From NCBI RefSeq assembly GCF_015350805.1, contig NZ_JADKSG010000001.1:992001-1056000 (forward strand): 64,000 nt of DNA, given 5' to 3'. This DNA is from Herbiconiux sp. VKM Ac-1786. GTDB taxonomy: Bacteria > Actinomycetota > Actinomycetes > Actinomycetales > Microbacteriaceae. Below, in pieces: positions 24,425 through 33,311 of the stretch (position 1 is its first letter; every line of letters starts with the position of its first letter). The translations under genes and the position numbers were made by a program. The notes below the pieces were generated by a model. It ran no database searches and was not told the origin of the DNA. It saw only the letters and a program-made list of their open reading frames with translations.

Positions 24425-25270
24425 TTATGCGCTCAGCGGGTAGTCTGCGGAGGCGCTGACATGAGCCCACTTCTGCGTCTCTGCGGCCCGAACCTCAGCC
24501 GCATCCTGGATCATCTTCACAGCGCCGGCGCCAAGGACGAGGCGCATAGGCAAGTCGCCGCCGTTGACTGTCGTGACGATCGCGGACGCCGCTCGCGCGG
24601 GGTCGCCGGGCTGGTTGTCGGCATTTGCGGCGCGATAGGCGTTGAGGGAGCCCACTGTCTCTTCGTAATCCGCACCAACGGGGTGAAGGACCATGGAGGA
24701 CCCTTGCCAGTCGGTTCGGAAAGCGCCGGGCTCGACGATCATCACCTGGATTCCAAACGGTCTCACTTCGTTCGCGAGAACCTCGGAGAAGCCTTCGACG
24801 GCGAATTTCGCAGTTTGGTAGGCGCCCATGCCGGGGGTGCCGCCGACGCGGCCGCCGACTGACGAGAACTGGATGATGGTGCCAGATCGTTGCACTCGCA
24901 TGATCGGTAAAGCGGCTTTCGTGACGTTGACCGTGCCGAACAGGTTCGCTTCGATCTGAGCACGAAAATCCGCATCGGAGGTTTCTTCGATGGGAGCGCT
25001 ATTGGCGTAGCCGGCGTTGTTCACGACTACGTCCAAGGATCCGAATTCCGTGACGGCAAATGCAACCGCGTCACGGGCGGCGTCGGCGTTGGTGACATCG
25101 AGGGCAAAGGTGCGGATCGCTTCGCCGTATTGATCCTGGAGCGCGGCGAGCTGGTCGGGGCGGCGAGCCGTAGCGACGAGTCGATCGCCGCTTTCGAGAA
25201 CGGCTCGGGACAATTCTTGTCCGAACCCTCTCGAGCTTCCTGTGATGAGCCAGGTTTTAGACACAAGCAT
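24425..25270 (-). CDS. SDR family oxidoreductase
   Basis: A 281-residue SDR: ITGSSRGFGQELSRAVLESG, NNAGYANSAPIEE, IIQFSSVGGRVGGTPG, YQTAKFAVEGFSEVL. Closely similar in plan to its downstream neighbour, 39 bases away, so the two form one transcription unit. The ATG at 25270 has a poor ribosome site; GTG 25264 with GGAATG upstream is an alternative. It faces the large plus-strand operon across a region with a long inverted repeat. Confidence 0.88.
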   Translation of the reverse strand: MLVSKTWLITGSSRGFGQELSRAVLESGDRLVATARRPDQLAALQDQYGEAIRTFALDVTNADAARDAVAFAVTEFGSLDVVVNNAGYANSAPIEETSDADFRAQIEANLFGTVNVTKAALPIMRVQRSGTIIQFSSVGGRVGGTPGMGAYQTAKFAVEGFSEVLANEVRPFGIQVMIVEPGAFRTDWQGSSMVLHPVGADYEETVGSLNAYRAANADNQPGDPARAASAIVTTVNGGDLPMRLVLGAGAVKMIQDAAEVRAAETQKWAHVSASADYPLSA

Positions 25271-25343
25271 TCCAATCGATAGTCGAGCAGGTTTCCGCCG
25301 AAGCGATGGTGGCTGAAGTCTGCGCCGAGCGCCGCGAGACCTC

Positions 25344-25439
25344 TATTCACTTTTTGTTCGCTGTCACCACAACAAAATTGATTCGCCGCCAGCAAAAAGG
25401 CAAACAAATATTTTAGCCACAGCGAATAAAAAGTAAATA
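25344..25439. promoter_or_regulatory. Long inverted repeat in the divergent promoter (candidate operator pair)
   Basis: A 21-base arm at 25344-25364 (ending TTCGCTGT) is the near-perfect reverse complement of 25419-25439 (beginning ACAGCGAA), two mismatches, 54 bases apart. Both arms are A/T-rich and lie between the minus-strand SDR pair and the plus-strand operon. Symmetric spacing to the two start codons suggests one regulator controlling both sides; LysR at 22453-23379 or GlxA-type protein at 27442-28419 are candidates. Confidence 0.6.
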
Positions 25440-25472
25440 GACGTGAACTTCGGGCGCAGTCATGCTTCGGCT

Positions 25473-26387
25473 ATGACCTCCAAGAAAGCACTCCTCGCCG
25501 GCCTCGCCGTTGTCGTCCTGTGGGCCAGTGCGTTCCCCGCCATTCGCGTCTCCGCGCCCGAGCTCGGCCCTGTTGGACTGTCGCTCATTCGATTGGTGGT
25601 CGCCGCGGTTGCGCTGGTAGTCCTGGCGCTGTTCATGAAGGTGCGGCTGCCCGCACGCAAAGACCTGTTGTCGATTGTCATCGCCGCGTTCTTCGGGATG
25701 ACGGCATACCAACTACTCCTGAACACGGGGGAGTTATACGTGCCCGCCGGTACCGCAAGCATCATCGTCGCCACCGCCCCGCTTGTGTCAGTCGGGATCG
25801 CTGCCATCGCCTTCAAGGAAAAGCTTTCGGTGGTCCGCATCATCGGCAGCGGCGTCGCCATCGCCGGGGTGTGCGTGGTGTGTTTGGCCCGAGCAGGACT
25901 TAGCCTCACCGCAGCTGTCTGGATCATCGTCGCCGCGATGATCGTGCAGGGCGTGTACCACCCGCTCTCGCGGATGCTGCTTCGTCGCTACACCGCTATG
26001 GAAGTTGCAACCTACGCGATGATCGCCGGCACCATCATGACGTTGCCGCTTGTTCCCATCGACTGGCCTCAGCTCGTGTCGGCCAGCGGCGCCGCATGGC
26101 TCGGCGCTGCATATCTGGGACTCCTGCCCTCAGCCCTGGGCTTCGTGCTCTGGGGATACGCGATTGCCCGGATGCCCGTCGTCGCGTCGACCTCTCTGCT
26201 GTATCTGGTGCCGGCCGTCGCGGTACTCATCTCGTTCCTCTGGCTCGGCGAGATCCCCCTCACCAGCGAACTCGTCGGAGGGGCGATCGTCATCGTCGGA
26301 GTTGCCGCGATCAGCCAAGGCGACCGAATCATGACCCGATTCCGCAAGAAGCCGATCGCCTCACCCACATTGGACGTGAACGCATGA
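25473..26387 (+). CDS. EamA (DMT superfamily) transporter
   Basis: A 304-residue protein with about ten membrane helices in two EamA repeats (about 8-140 and 150-290). Signature parts: LWASAFPAIRVSAPELGPVG in the first helix and GYAIARMPVVASTSLLYLVP in the second repeat. A GTG at 25443 would add ten residues; the ATG chosen starts MTSKKALLAG, normal for the family. Members export amino acids, metabolites or drugs. First gene of the 13-gene operon; ATGA overlap with the next gene. Confidence 0.88.
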   Translation: MTSKKALLAGLAVVVLWASAFPAIRVSAPELGPVGLSLIRLVVAAVALVVLALFMKVRLPARKDLLSIVIAAFFGMTAYQLLLNTGELYVPAGTASIIVATAPLVSVGIAAIAFKEKLSVVRIIGSGVAIAGVCVVCLARAGLSLTAAVWIIVAAMIVQGVYHPLSRMLLRRYTAMEVATYAMIAGTIMTLPLVPIDWPQLVSASGAAWLGAAYLGLLPSALGFVLWGYAIARMPVVASTSLLYLVPAVAVLISFLWLGEIPLTSELVGGAIVIVGVAAISQGDRIMTRFRKKPIASPTLDVNA

Positions 26388-27445
26388 CACTCAAACGCAC
26401 CACCACACGATTTCCCCTGAACACACTCGCGATCGCCTTCGGCCTCGCCGGACTCGCGAACGTCTGGACTGCAGCCACCGCTGCACTGAACCTCACACCC
26501 GTCTTCGCCGTCATCGCCTGGCTGCTCGCACTAGCGGCCTGGGTCTGGCTCATCGTGGCGCATCTGGACCGCGGCCGTCGAAGCACCAGCACGCTCCGCA
26601 GCCAACTCCGGGACCCCATCCAAGGGCCAATCGCCGCACTCGTTCCCGTCGTCGGAATGCTGCTCGCTGCCGCCCTCCGAGTGGTCTGGCTCGATACGGC
26701 ACGAATTCTCGTCGTGGTGTTCATCTGCCTCACAGCCGCGTTCGCAGCCTGGCTCCTGTCCACCTGGCTCCGCGGAGGGCTCGAGATCGACGCCGTACAC
26801 GGTGGATATTTCCTACCCACCGTTGCAGGAGGCTTCATCGCTGCGATAACAGCCGCGGAAGTCGGCCTGCCCGCGGTCGCGGTCGGGGCCTTCGCGGTCG
26901 GCGCATTCTTCTGGGCAGTGATGTTCGCACTCATCGGCGCCCGACTGATGTTCCGGCCACCCCTTCCCACACCCCTCGTCCCGACGCTCGCCATCTTCGT
27001 TGCGCCACCCGCCGTCGCCGGCACTGCCTGGTACTCCATCGTTGGCGCAACGGATCCGATCGCAGTCGGCCTAGCGGGACTGACCATCCTGATGTTGCTC
27101 GTACAACTCAGCCTCATCCCGTTCTACCGACGGTTGCCCTTCTCGCTGGGATTCTGGTCGTTCACCTTCCCCTTCGCTGCGGTCGCTGCCGACGGCATCG
27201 GTTGGCTCGCGCGCCTGCACCCGTGGGGATGGCCAGTGCCCGTCATTGTCTCCACCGCCATCATCACCGCACTCGTCGCCGCGATCGCCATCAAATCCAT
27301 CAGGCTTCGGTTCCCCGAACACCACCCGACTGACACCCCCGCAGTCGCACCGGCACCGACCGGCAGCAGCATGCCTTCACTGGCCGTCGACGTCGCGGCA
27401 TCCACTCGACTGGCCGTAATGCCGCAACGAGAGCAAATCCCGTGA
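26384..27445 (+). CDS. TehA/SLAC1 family anion or dicarboxylate transporter
   Basis: A 353-residue protein with ten hydrophobic helices, starting within the EamA stop (ATGA). Family-like features are the F-rich N-terminal helix (FPLNTLAIAFGLAGLANVW), the central helix LRGGLEIDAVHGGYFLPTVA and SLGFWSFTFPFAAVA near the end, which resembles the TehA/SLAC1 fifth repeat with a Phe gate. These proteins pass anions, C4-dicarboxylates or confer tellurite resistance. The cytosolic tail is short and Pro/Ala-rich. GTGA overlap into the GlxA-type regulator. Confidence 0.8.
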   Translation: MTLKRTTTRFPLNTLAIAFGLAGLANVWTAATAALNLTPVFAVIAWLLALAAWVWLIVAHLDRGRRSTSTLRSQLRDPIQGPIAALVPVVGMLLAAALRVVWLDTARILVVVFICLTAAFAAWLLSTWLRGGLEIDAVHGGYFLPTVAGGFIAAITAAEVGLPAVAVGAFAVGAFFWAVMFALIGARLMFRPPLPTPLVPTLAIFVAPPAVAGTAWYSIVGATDPIAVGLAGLTILMLLVQLSLIPFYRRLPFSLGFWSFTFPFAAVAADGIGWLARLHPWGWPVPVIVSTAIITALVAAIAIKSIRLRFPEHHPTDTPAVAPAPTGSSMPSLAVDVAASTRLAVMPQREQIP

Positions 27446-28419
27446 GCATCGCAAGGCGACTTGTCGGGATTCTCATCTACGACAACGTGACGATGATCGA
27501 CGTCGCGGGACCGGCTGACGTATTCCATCACGCCAACACATTTGGAGCTCGCTACAAAACAATGCTGTTGTCTCCCGACGGAAAGGACGCGCGAGCATCG
27601 AACGGACTGCGCCTACCGGCTGATGGCGCCGCAACAAGCGGCCACATCCTCGACACAGTAATCATTCCCGGCGCCTACGGCGTAACAGCCGTCCCATTCC
27701 CTGCACCCCTCATCGGGGCGGTCCGCGCCCTCACGGGCACAGCGAAACGAATAGCCTCCGTCTGCACAGGAGCATTCCTACTGGCAACAATCGGCCTCCT
27801 CGACTACCGCCGCGCCACCACGCACTGGCTCCACATCGACGAGTTTGCGGCGGCATTCCCGCACACCACAGTCGAGCCAGACGCACTCTTCGTCAAAGAC
27901 GGCCGAATCATCACCTCAGCCGGAGTGAGCTCCGGGATCGACCTGGCGCTATCTCTGGTCGAAGACGACTATGGCCCAGACGTTGCTCGCAGCGTCGCGA
28001 AACAAATGGTCGTCTTCATGCAGCGCCCCGGTTCGCAGTCCCAATTCTCCGCACCATCACGAGCCGCGGTGGCAATAAACAACCCACTGCGCCCACTCCT
28101 TGACTCGATCGCCGCAGATCCGGCCGAGAACTTCTCTCTCGCCCGAATGGCCGTAATTTCATCCGTCAGCGTCCGACAGCTCGCCCGGCTGTTCCACGAC
28201 GATGTCGGCACCACCCCGGCACGCTACGTGGAACTCGTCCGAATTGAAGCCGCCCAGGCCCTCCTGCAAGGAGGCGCAACAGTCGCCCACGCGGCACTTG
28301 TCAGCGGGTTCGGAACCGCAGAAACCCTCCGACGTGTCTTCGTCTCCCGCATCGGCAAAAGCCCCACGCTGTACCTCGAAACCCTCCGGCACGATGCTGC
28401 ATTTCAGCGAGCCAGCTAG
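27442..28419 (+). CDS. GlxA family transcriptional regulator (DJ-1/PfpI plus AraC domains)
   Basis: A 325-residue protein. Residues 5-180 are a DJ-1/PfpI-like domain (VGILIYDNVTMIDVAGPADV) with the Cys elbow ASVCTGAFLLAT; residues 215-320 are an AraC helix-turn-helix pair (NFSLARMAVISSVSVRQLAR, then ATVAHAALVSGFGTAETLRR). Members sense small metabolites in the amidotransferase-like domain. It starts in the transporter stop and is the third gene of the operon, so it may control its own transcription unit. A second member lies at 36900-37877. Confidence 0.9.
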   Translation: MSIARRLVGILIYDNVTMIDVAGPADVFHHANTFGARYKTMLLSPDGKDARASNGLRLPADGAATSGHILDTVIIPGAYGVTAVPFPAPLIGAVRALTGTAKRIASVCTGAFLLATIGLLDYRRATTHWLHIDEFAAAFPHTTVEPDALFVKDGRIITSAGVSSGIDLALSLVEDDYGPDVARSVAKQMVVFMQRPGSQSQFSAPSRAAVAINNPLRPLLDSIAADPAENFSLARMAVISSVSVRQLARLFHDDVGTTPARYVELVRIEAAQALLQGGATVAHAALVSGFGTAETLRRVFVSRIGKSPTLYLETLRHDAAFQRAS

Positions 28420-28543
28420 CCGCTCAACCCCCGGCAAGATCTGTGGGAATGCTGGCACGCACAGCGGTTCTGCTCTCCAAACCGCAAGCGCAGACTGAGG
28501 CCACCGGCCGCCCAGCGTCGGCATCCAACCCAAGGAGAATCCC

Positions 28544-28846
28544 ATGCCGCTCGTCCGCGTAACACTCGTCGATGGCGTTTTCACCGAACAGCAGAAGCAC
28601 GCCATGGCCGCCGACCTGACCGACGTGATGCTCAAGTACGAAGGCTCCGAAGCCTTCCGCGAAGTCGTCTGGGTGCTGCTCGAAGAGCTCCACACCGACG
28701 GCTGGCACATGGGCGGCCTGCCCTTCCGTGGCCCGGCCACCATCGTCGACCACCTCGAACGGTCCAAGAACGCCTACGAAGCCATCGACGGCCACCCGGT
28801 GACCCGCGACGAACTCGCCGCAGCCGCCCCCCTCATCTCCCTGTAA
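28544..28846 (+). CDS. 4-oxalocrotonate tautomerase family protein
   Basis: A 100-residue protein beginning MPLVRVTLVDGVF, so after Met removal Pro becomes the N-terminal catalytic base of the tautomerase superfamily. The helix EQQKHAMAADLTDVM and strand VVWVLLEELHTDGWHMGG follow. It is longer than the classic 62-residue enzyme, closer to cis-CaaD-like or YusQ-like members. AAGGAG is eight bases upstream. It could isomerise keto-enol or hydrate haloacrylate-like compounds; the neighbour hydrolase with an Asp nucleophile makes the latter an interesting possibility. Confidence 0.85.
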   Translation: MPLVRVTLVDGVFTEQQKHAMAADLTDVMLKYEGSEAFREVVWVLLEELHTDGWHMGGLPFRGPATIVDHLERSKNAYEAIDGHPVTRDELAAAAPLISL

Positions 28847-28967
28847 TCCGCCCCGTCCAGACCGTGCACGCGCCCTCAGGACGCCAAACACAGTCAGGGG
28901 AGGACCTTCGAAAGCAAGGCCCACCCCCGCCCAGCTCCACCCCGCGACACCTAGCTTGAGGTCTCTG

Positions 28968-30188
28968 ATGGTCACCGTTCATCATCGCTACGTCCAGATC
29001 GATGGACAGTCGATCTACTACCGCGAAGCCGGAGCCGGCAACCCACACAATGTGCTCCTGCTGCACGGGGCGCCAGCCAGCTCGTTCATGTTCCGTGACC
29101 TCATCCCCCTGCTCGCCACCAAATACCACGTCATTGCTCCCGACTATCTCGGATTCGGTCTCTCCGACGCTCCACCAGTCGACCAGTTCGAGTACACCTT
29201 CCACAGCCTTGCGCGCACCATGACGCGGCTCACTTCGACCCTCGGCTTCACCGACTACGCCCTCTACGTGCAGGACTACGGAGCTCCAGTCGGGTGGCGC
29301 ATGGCAATGAACGCTCCCGAAGCAGTCGCCGGCATCATCACGCAGAACGGAAACGCCTACGACGACGGATTCGCTGCCTCCTTCTGGGAACCTCTATGGG
29401 CCTACGCCCAAGACCCCACGGCGGAAACCGAACCGCCGTTACGAGCCAGCTTCACCGAAGACGCAATCCGGTGGCAGTACCTCCACGGTGTCACCGACCC
29501 CACCCTGGTCAGCCCCGACACCTGGCTGCACGACGCAACAGCCGCGAACCGACCTGGAGTACCCGAGATCCATCTGGCGCTGTATCGCGACTACCCCGCC
29601 AACGTCGCCCTCTACCCGGCCGTGCACGAATACTTCCGGGAACACCAACCACCCATGCTCGTCGTCTGGGGCGCGAAAGACGAAATCTTCCTCCCGGCAG
29701 GCGCACAGGCCTTTCTGCGCGACTTGCCGAATGCCATCCTGCACCTACGACATGGTGGCCACTTCCTCCTCGAAAGCGATCTCGACGGAACCGCCAGCCT
29801 CATCCTCGAATTTCTCGAGCACCTGTGGGATAACCACGCGAACGAAGTCGAACTCGACCCGATCGCAGTGCCAGAACCCGTGGCGTCATACCTGACCCGG
29901 TCCCAGAGCACCGACCCGGCCACGGCGCTTGAGCTCCTCGGGGAAACCGCCCGGATCACAGACGGCAGTACGTCCTACACCGGCCGGGAACAGCTGCTCG
30001 AATTCCTGCAGCACGCCAGCACTGAATTCACCTACACGTCCTCGTTGCTCAGAGCGCGGCGGCACGGTCCCGTCGTCACCATCACCAACCGGCTCGACGG
30101 TGACTTCCCGGGCGGCACCGTCACCCTCGAGTACCGATTTGTCATCGACGCCGACAGCCGCATCGGCACCCTCACCATCGACACCTGA
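28968..30188 (+). CDS. Alpha/beta hydrolase fused to a C-terminal NTF2/SnoaL-like domain
   Basis: A 406-residue two-domain protein. Residues 1-290 are an alpha/beta hydrolase of the haloalkane dehalogenase/epoxide hydrolase type: LLLHGAPASSF, Asp nucleophile 103 in YVQDYGAPVGW, late acid near Asp238 (WGAKDEIF) and His265 in RHGGHF. From about 312 to 406 a second domain begins (TDPATALELLGETARITDGS) with the helix plus curved-sheet pattern of NTF2-like proteins. A TTG at 28956 would add four residues, but GAGG precedes the ATG. The fusion is unusual; the second domain may bind ligand or mediate dimerisation. Confidence 0.83.
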   Translation: MVTVHHRYVQIDGQSIYYREAGAGNPHNVLLLHGAPASSFMFRDLIPLLATKYHVIAPDYLGFGLSDAPPVDQFEYTFHSLARTMTRLTSTLGFTDYALYVQDYGAPVGWRMAMNAPEAVAGIITQNGNAYDDGFAASFWEPLWAYAQDPTAETEPPLRASFTEDAIRWQYLHGVTDPTLVSPDTWLHDATAANRPGVPEIHLALYRDYPANVALYPAVHEYFREHQPPMLVVWGAKDEIFLPAGAQAFLRDLPNAILHLRHGGHFLLESDLDGTASLILEFLEHLWDNHANEVELDPIAVPEPVASYLTRSQSTDPATALELLGETARITDGSTSYTGREQLLEFLQHASTEFTYTSSLLRARRHGPVVTITNRLDGDFPGGTVTLEYRFVIDADSRIGTLTIDT

Positions 30189-30228
30189 CACAACCGTCAT
30201 CCCTCCCTCCACGCCTGAAAGGCACCTC

Positions 30229-31053
30229 ATGAGCACGTTCCTCATCATCGGCGGCACCGGAAAAGTCGGCCGCCGCCTCACCAAAGAGCTCCGCGACCGA
30301 GGCCACGTCGCCCGAACCGCCAGCCGGAGCGCCGGCGATGTCATCTTCGACTGGACGAAACCCGAGACATACGCCGGAGCAGTCGACGGAATCGATGGAA
30401 TGTTCATCGTCGGCCCGGGATCTGCCCGTGATTGGTCCGCCGACCTCGGCAGCCTCCTCACCGTCGCCTACGACAGCGGTGTCACCCACACAGTGCTGCT
30501 GTCCGCCCGAGGCGTTGAATTCCTCCCCGGTGGTGCCGTCGCCACGGCAGAGAAAGCCGTGCGCAACAGCCTCATTCCGTGGACAATCCTCCGACCCTCG
30601 CACTTCGCCCAGAACTTCACGGAAGCGATGTTCGTCCCCGTCGACGGAATCATCTCGAGCCCTGTCGCCGACGGCGCAGAACCGTTCATCGACGTCGAAG
30701 ATATCGCCCAGGTCGCAGCAGCAGTTCTGGCAGATGCCTCCTGGAAATACGACACCATCGCCCTCTCCGGGCCAGCCGCACACACCTTCGACGAAGCAGC
30801 TGCCATCATCGGCGACAACGCCGGGCTCACGATCAACTTCTACGACGAAGACCCCGACCTTCACACCATCCGACTGCGCCAAAACGGAACCCCCGAGGGT
30901 TACATAACCTGGCGCATGGCAATGCTCAACGGAATCCGTCGCGGCGACGACGCCTACCTCAGCGATGGAGTGCAGCGCGTCCTCGGCCGTCCCGCGGCAT
31001 CGTTCGCGGACTGGGCGGCCCGGGAAGCATCAACACTGACCACAGTCTCATGA
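30229..31053 (+). CDS. NmrA-like NAD(P)-binding protein
   Basis: A 274-residue atypical SDR: cofactor loop FLIIGGTGKVGRRLTKEL at the N-terminus, then GTVTHTVLLSARGVEF-like strand region and IPWTILRPSHFAQNFTEAM, the pattern of NmrA/quinone-oxidoreductase-2-like proteins (with QorB). No YxxxK is conserved, as usual in this group. AAAGG is upstream of the ATG. Such proteins reduce quinones or sense redox state. Overlaps the following small membrane gene by ATGA. Confidence 0.85.
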   Translation: MSTFLIIGGTGKVGRRLTKELRDRGHVARTASRSAGDVIFDWTKPETYAGAVDGIDGMFIVGPGSARDWSADLGSLLTVAYDSGVTHTVLLSARGVEFLPGGAVATAEKAVRNSLIPWTILRPSHFAQNFTEAMFVPVDGIISSPVADGAEPFIDVEDIAQVAAAVLADASWKYDTIALSGPAAHTFDEAAAIIGDNAGLTINFYDEDPDLHTIRLRQNGTPEGYITWRMAMLNGIRRGDDAYLSDGVQRVLGRPAASFADWAAREASTLTTVS

Positions 31054-31295
31054 ACGACGTCGACGGCACCCATGTCGTCATACTCGTCACCGTCACCGTC
31101 GTATGGATAGCGCTCTGGGTTCTTGCCGTCGTGAGCATCATCCGAACACCCGGACTCAGCGGATTCGAGCGCGGTATTTGGGTCACAATCGCCATCCTGT
31201 TTCCGCTCCTCGGCCCACTTCTTTGGGCCGTCTGGGGGCGCACCCGCACACGCCGCGGCCCCTTAGCTGCTCGTGACATCCGCCCCACCCAATAA
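31050..31295 (+). CDS. PLDc_N domain small membrane protein
   Basis: An 81-residue protein with two membrane helices (VILVTVTVVWIALWVLAVVS and WVTIAILFPLLGPLLWAVWG) and a basic tail, the arrangement of the phospholipase D-nuclease N-terminal (PLDc_N) family, including the F-P-L-L-G-P-x-x-W motif of the second helix. It has no catalytic HKD motif. ATG overlaps the NmrA stop. Role unknown. Confidence 0.8.
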   Translation: MNDVDGTHVVILVTVTVVWIALWVLAVVSIIRTPGLSGFERGIWVTIAILFPLLGPLLWAVWGRTRTRRGPLAARDIRPTQ

Positions 31296-31305
31296 GGAGA
31301 ATCAC

Positions 31306-31692
31306 ATGAGCACATACGAAAGCCGCGCGACGTTCGTCAACGACCTCCGCTCAGCACTCAGCACGCAAGACAAAACCAAACTGACAGCCCTCGTCCATAA
31401 CGACGTCGTGTGGGCTCTCCCCGGCGACAACGCCGTGTCCGGCGAGACCGTCGGCGTCGACGGAATCTTCACCCGTCTGGCAAAGCTGTCCAGCTTCGAC
31501 GTCCGCATCGAGATCCAGAACGGGATGGTCAGCCCGGACGGAGTAGCAATGGTGCTTCACAACACGGGCACACACAACGGCCTCACCCTCGACGAATACC
31601 TCGTATCAGCCGTGACCCTTGTCGGCGACAAGGCATCCCGCATCGACACCTATATCAGCGACATCCCCATGATGGACGCCTACTTCGTATGA
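31306..31692 (+). CDS. SnoaL-like / NTF2-like protein
   Basis: A 128-residue protein, start fixed by AAGGAG seven bases before the ATG. N-terminal helix (FVNDLRSALSTQDKTKLTAL) followed by VHNDVVWALPGDNAVSG and sheet segments (IEIQNGMVSPDGVAMVLHNT), the ketosteroid-isomerase-like SnoaL fold. It is the same fold as the C-terminal domain of the hydrolase fusion two genes upstream, though not obviously a recent copy. Ligand unknown. Confidence 0.8.
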   Translation: MSTYESRATFVNDLRSALSTQDKTKLTALVHNDVVWALPGDNAVSGETVGVDGIFTRLAKLSSFDVRIEIQNGMVSPDGVAMVLHNTGTHNGLTLDEYLVSAVTLVGDKASRIDTYISDIPMMDAYFV

Positions 31693-31729
31693 CAACCCCC
31701 ACCATTGGACCCCACGCGAAGGAAGACTG

Positions 31730-32524
31730 ATGAGCCAGCAACAGACCGCCGCAATTCGCGACGTGCACCTCGCCTACACCGCCACCGGGACCGGACCGGT
31801 TGCAGTGTGGGCGCACGCCCTCACCTCAAGCTCGTGGGCGCAAGAACACGCCGGTGAGTTCGACTGGCAACCCATCTCCGACGCCGGCAAAACGCTCGTG
31901 CGCTACGACGCGAGAGGGCACGGCAAATCCACTGGCTCTCCCGTCGATACGGACTACCAGTGGGAAAGTCTCGCGCTCGATCTCCTCGCCCTGATCAAAA
32001 GCCTGTCATCAGGTGTGCCCGTAGCCGGCATTGGCTCGTCGATGGGAACAGCCACACTTCTTCACGCAGCCGTCTTACCCGGGCAGCACTTCACTCGTCT
32101 CGTCCTCACCTCCCCACCGACGGCGTGGGCAAGCAGAGCCGCGCAAGCCCAGAAGTATCGACAGACAGCGGATCTCGCTGAGTCCGCAGGCGCGGCTGCA
32201 TTCGGAGAGCTGCTGGCTACATATCCAGTGCCGCCCATCTTCGCCGCCCTGCCCGGATACCCACCTCCTCTCGATGTGAACAACGACCTCCTCCCGCACG
32301 TTCTGCGCGGTGCGGGAAGTTCAGACCTCCCATCAAAAGAGGCCCTCGCCCAACTGCAGTTGCCCGTTCTGGTCCTCGCGTGGACCGGTGACCCCACGCA
32401 CCCGAAAGAGACCGCGATGGAACTCGCAAGCGCGATACCGGGCGCGGAGCTGCGCGTGGCGAGCACCCCGCAAGAGCTCTCGAGCTGGGGGCACGTTGCC
32501 GCGAAGTTCCTATCTGCCGAATGA
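31730..32524 (+). CDS. Alpha/beta hydrolase
   Basis: A 264-residue hydrolase with Ser nucleophile in GIGSSMGTATLLHAA, an early RYDARGHGKSTG loop, late acid near WTGDPTHP and His in SSWGHVAAKF. No lid signature to point to a subfamily; the length suggests a 3-oxoadipate enol-lactonase-like or general esterase. A GGAAG ribosome site precedes the ATG. Member of the 13-gene operon. Confidence 0.85.
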   Translation: MSQQQTAAIRDVHLAYTATGTGPVAVWAHALTSSSWAQEHAGEFDWQPISDAGKTLVRYDARGHGKSTGSPVDTDYQWESLALDLLALIKSLSSGVPVAGIGSSMGTATLLHAAVLPGQHFTRLVLTSPPTAWASRAAQAQKYRQTADLAESAGAAAFGELLATYPVPPIFAALPGYPPPLDVNNDLLPHVLRGAGSSDLPSKEALAQLQLPVLVLAWTGDPTHPKETAMELASAIPGAELRVASTPQELSSWGHVAAKFLSAE

Positions 32525-32564
32525 ACCACGCCATCAACCACCGCTACATCCCAGAAAGGCAGTC

Positions 32565-33284
32565 ATGACTCTCCGCAACAAACGAATCGTCATCGTTGGT
32601 GGCAGCTCCGGAATCGGGCTCGCAACCGCCCAATCGGCGCTTGCCGCGGGCGCGCACGTCATGATCGTGTCCAGTCGTCAGGCCAGCATCGACAGAGCCC
32701 TAGCCGTACTGAATGGCCCCGTCACCGGGCACACGATCGACGTTCTCGACAAGAAAACTGTCACCGCCTTCTTCGATGATCTCGGCGAGATCGACCATCT
32801 CGTCTATACCGCCGGAGAACCACTCACCGTGACTCCCATCATCGGAATGGACATCTCTGCAGCACAGGACTTCTTTCAAGTCCGCTACTTCGGCGCGCTC
32901 ACCACGATCAGCGCCGCTGCGCCTCACCTCCATCCTGGAGGCTCGATAACCCTGACCAGCGGCTCCGCCCGCACCCGACCGGGGGCCGGCTGGTCCCTTG
33001 GAGCAAGCATCTCCGGTGCAGTGACCAGCCTCACCAAAGCCCTCGCCATTGAACTCACCCCCATCCGGGTCAACTGCGTAGAGCCGGGCATCATCCGAAG
33101 CCCCCTCTGGGACGCAATGACCGAAACAGACCGCCACCAGATGTACGAGCAGCAGGGAGCCACTCTCCCCGCCGGCCGCATCGGGGAAGTCACCGACGTC
33201 GCCCAAGCCTTCCTGTACGCCATGACACAGACCTTCACCACCGGAACGAGCATTCCGGTCGATGGCGGCGCACCTCTCGTCTAA
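32565..33284 (+). CDS. SDR family oxidoreductase
   Basis: A 239-residue SDR with IVIVGGSSGIGLATAQSALA, YTAGE in place of NNAG, TLTSGSARTRPGAG and SGAVTSLTKALAIEL, where the expected Tyr of YxxxK is replaced (GASISGAVTSLTK). The C-terminus is FTTGTSIPVDGG. The altered active site resembles divergent SDRs that may bind cofactor but use a different acid/base. AAAGG precedes the ATG. Confidence 0.82.
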   Translation: MTLRNKRIVIVGGSSGIGLATAQSALAAGAHVMIVSSRQASIDRALAVLNGPVTGHTIDVLDKKTVTAFFDDLGEIDHLVYTAGEPLTVTPIIGMDISAAQDFFQVRYFGALTTISAAAPHLHPGGSITLTSGSARTRPGAGWSLGASISGAVTSLTKALAIELTPIRVNCVEPGIIRSPLWDAMTETDRHQMYEQQGATLPAGRIGEVTDVAQAFLYAMTQTFTTGTSIPVDGGAPLV

Positions 33285-33311
33285 TCACATAGCCCGACGC
33301 AAGGAGAAAAA

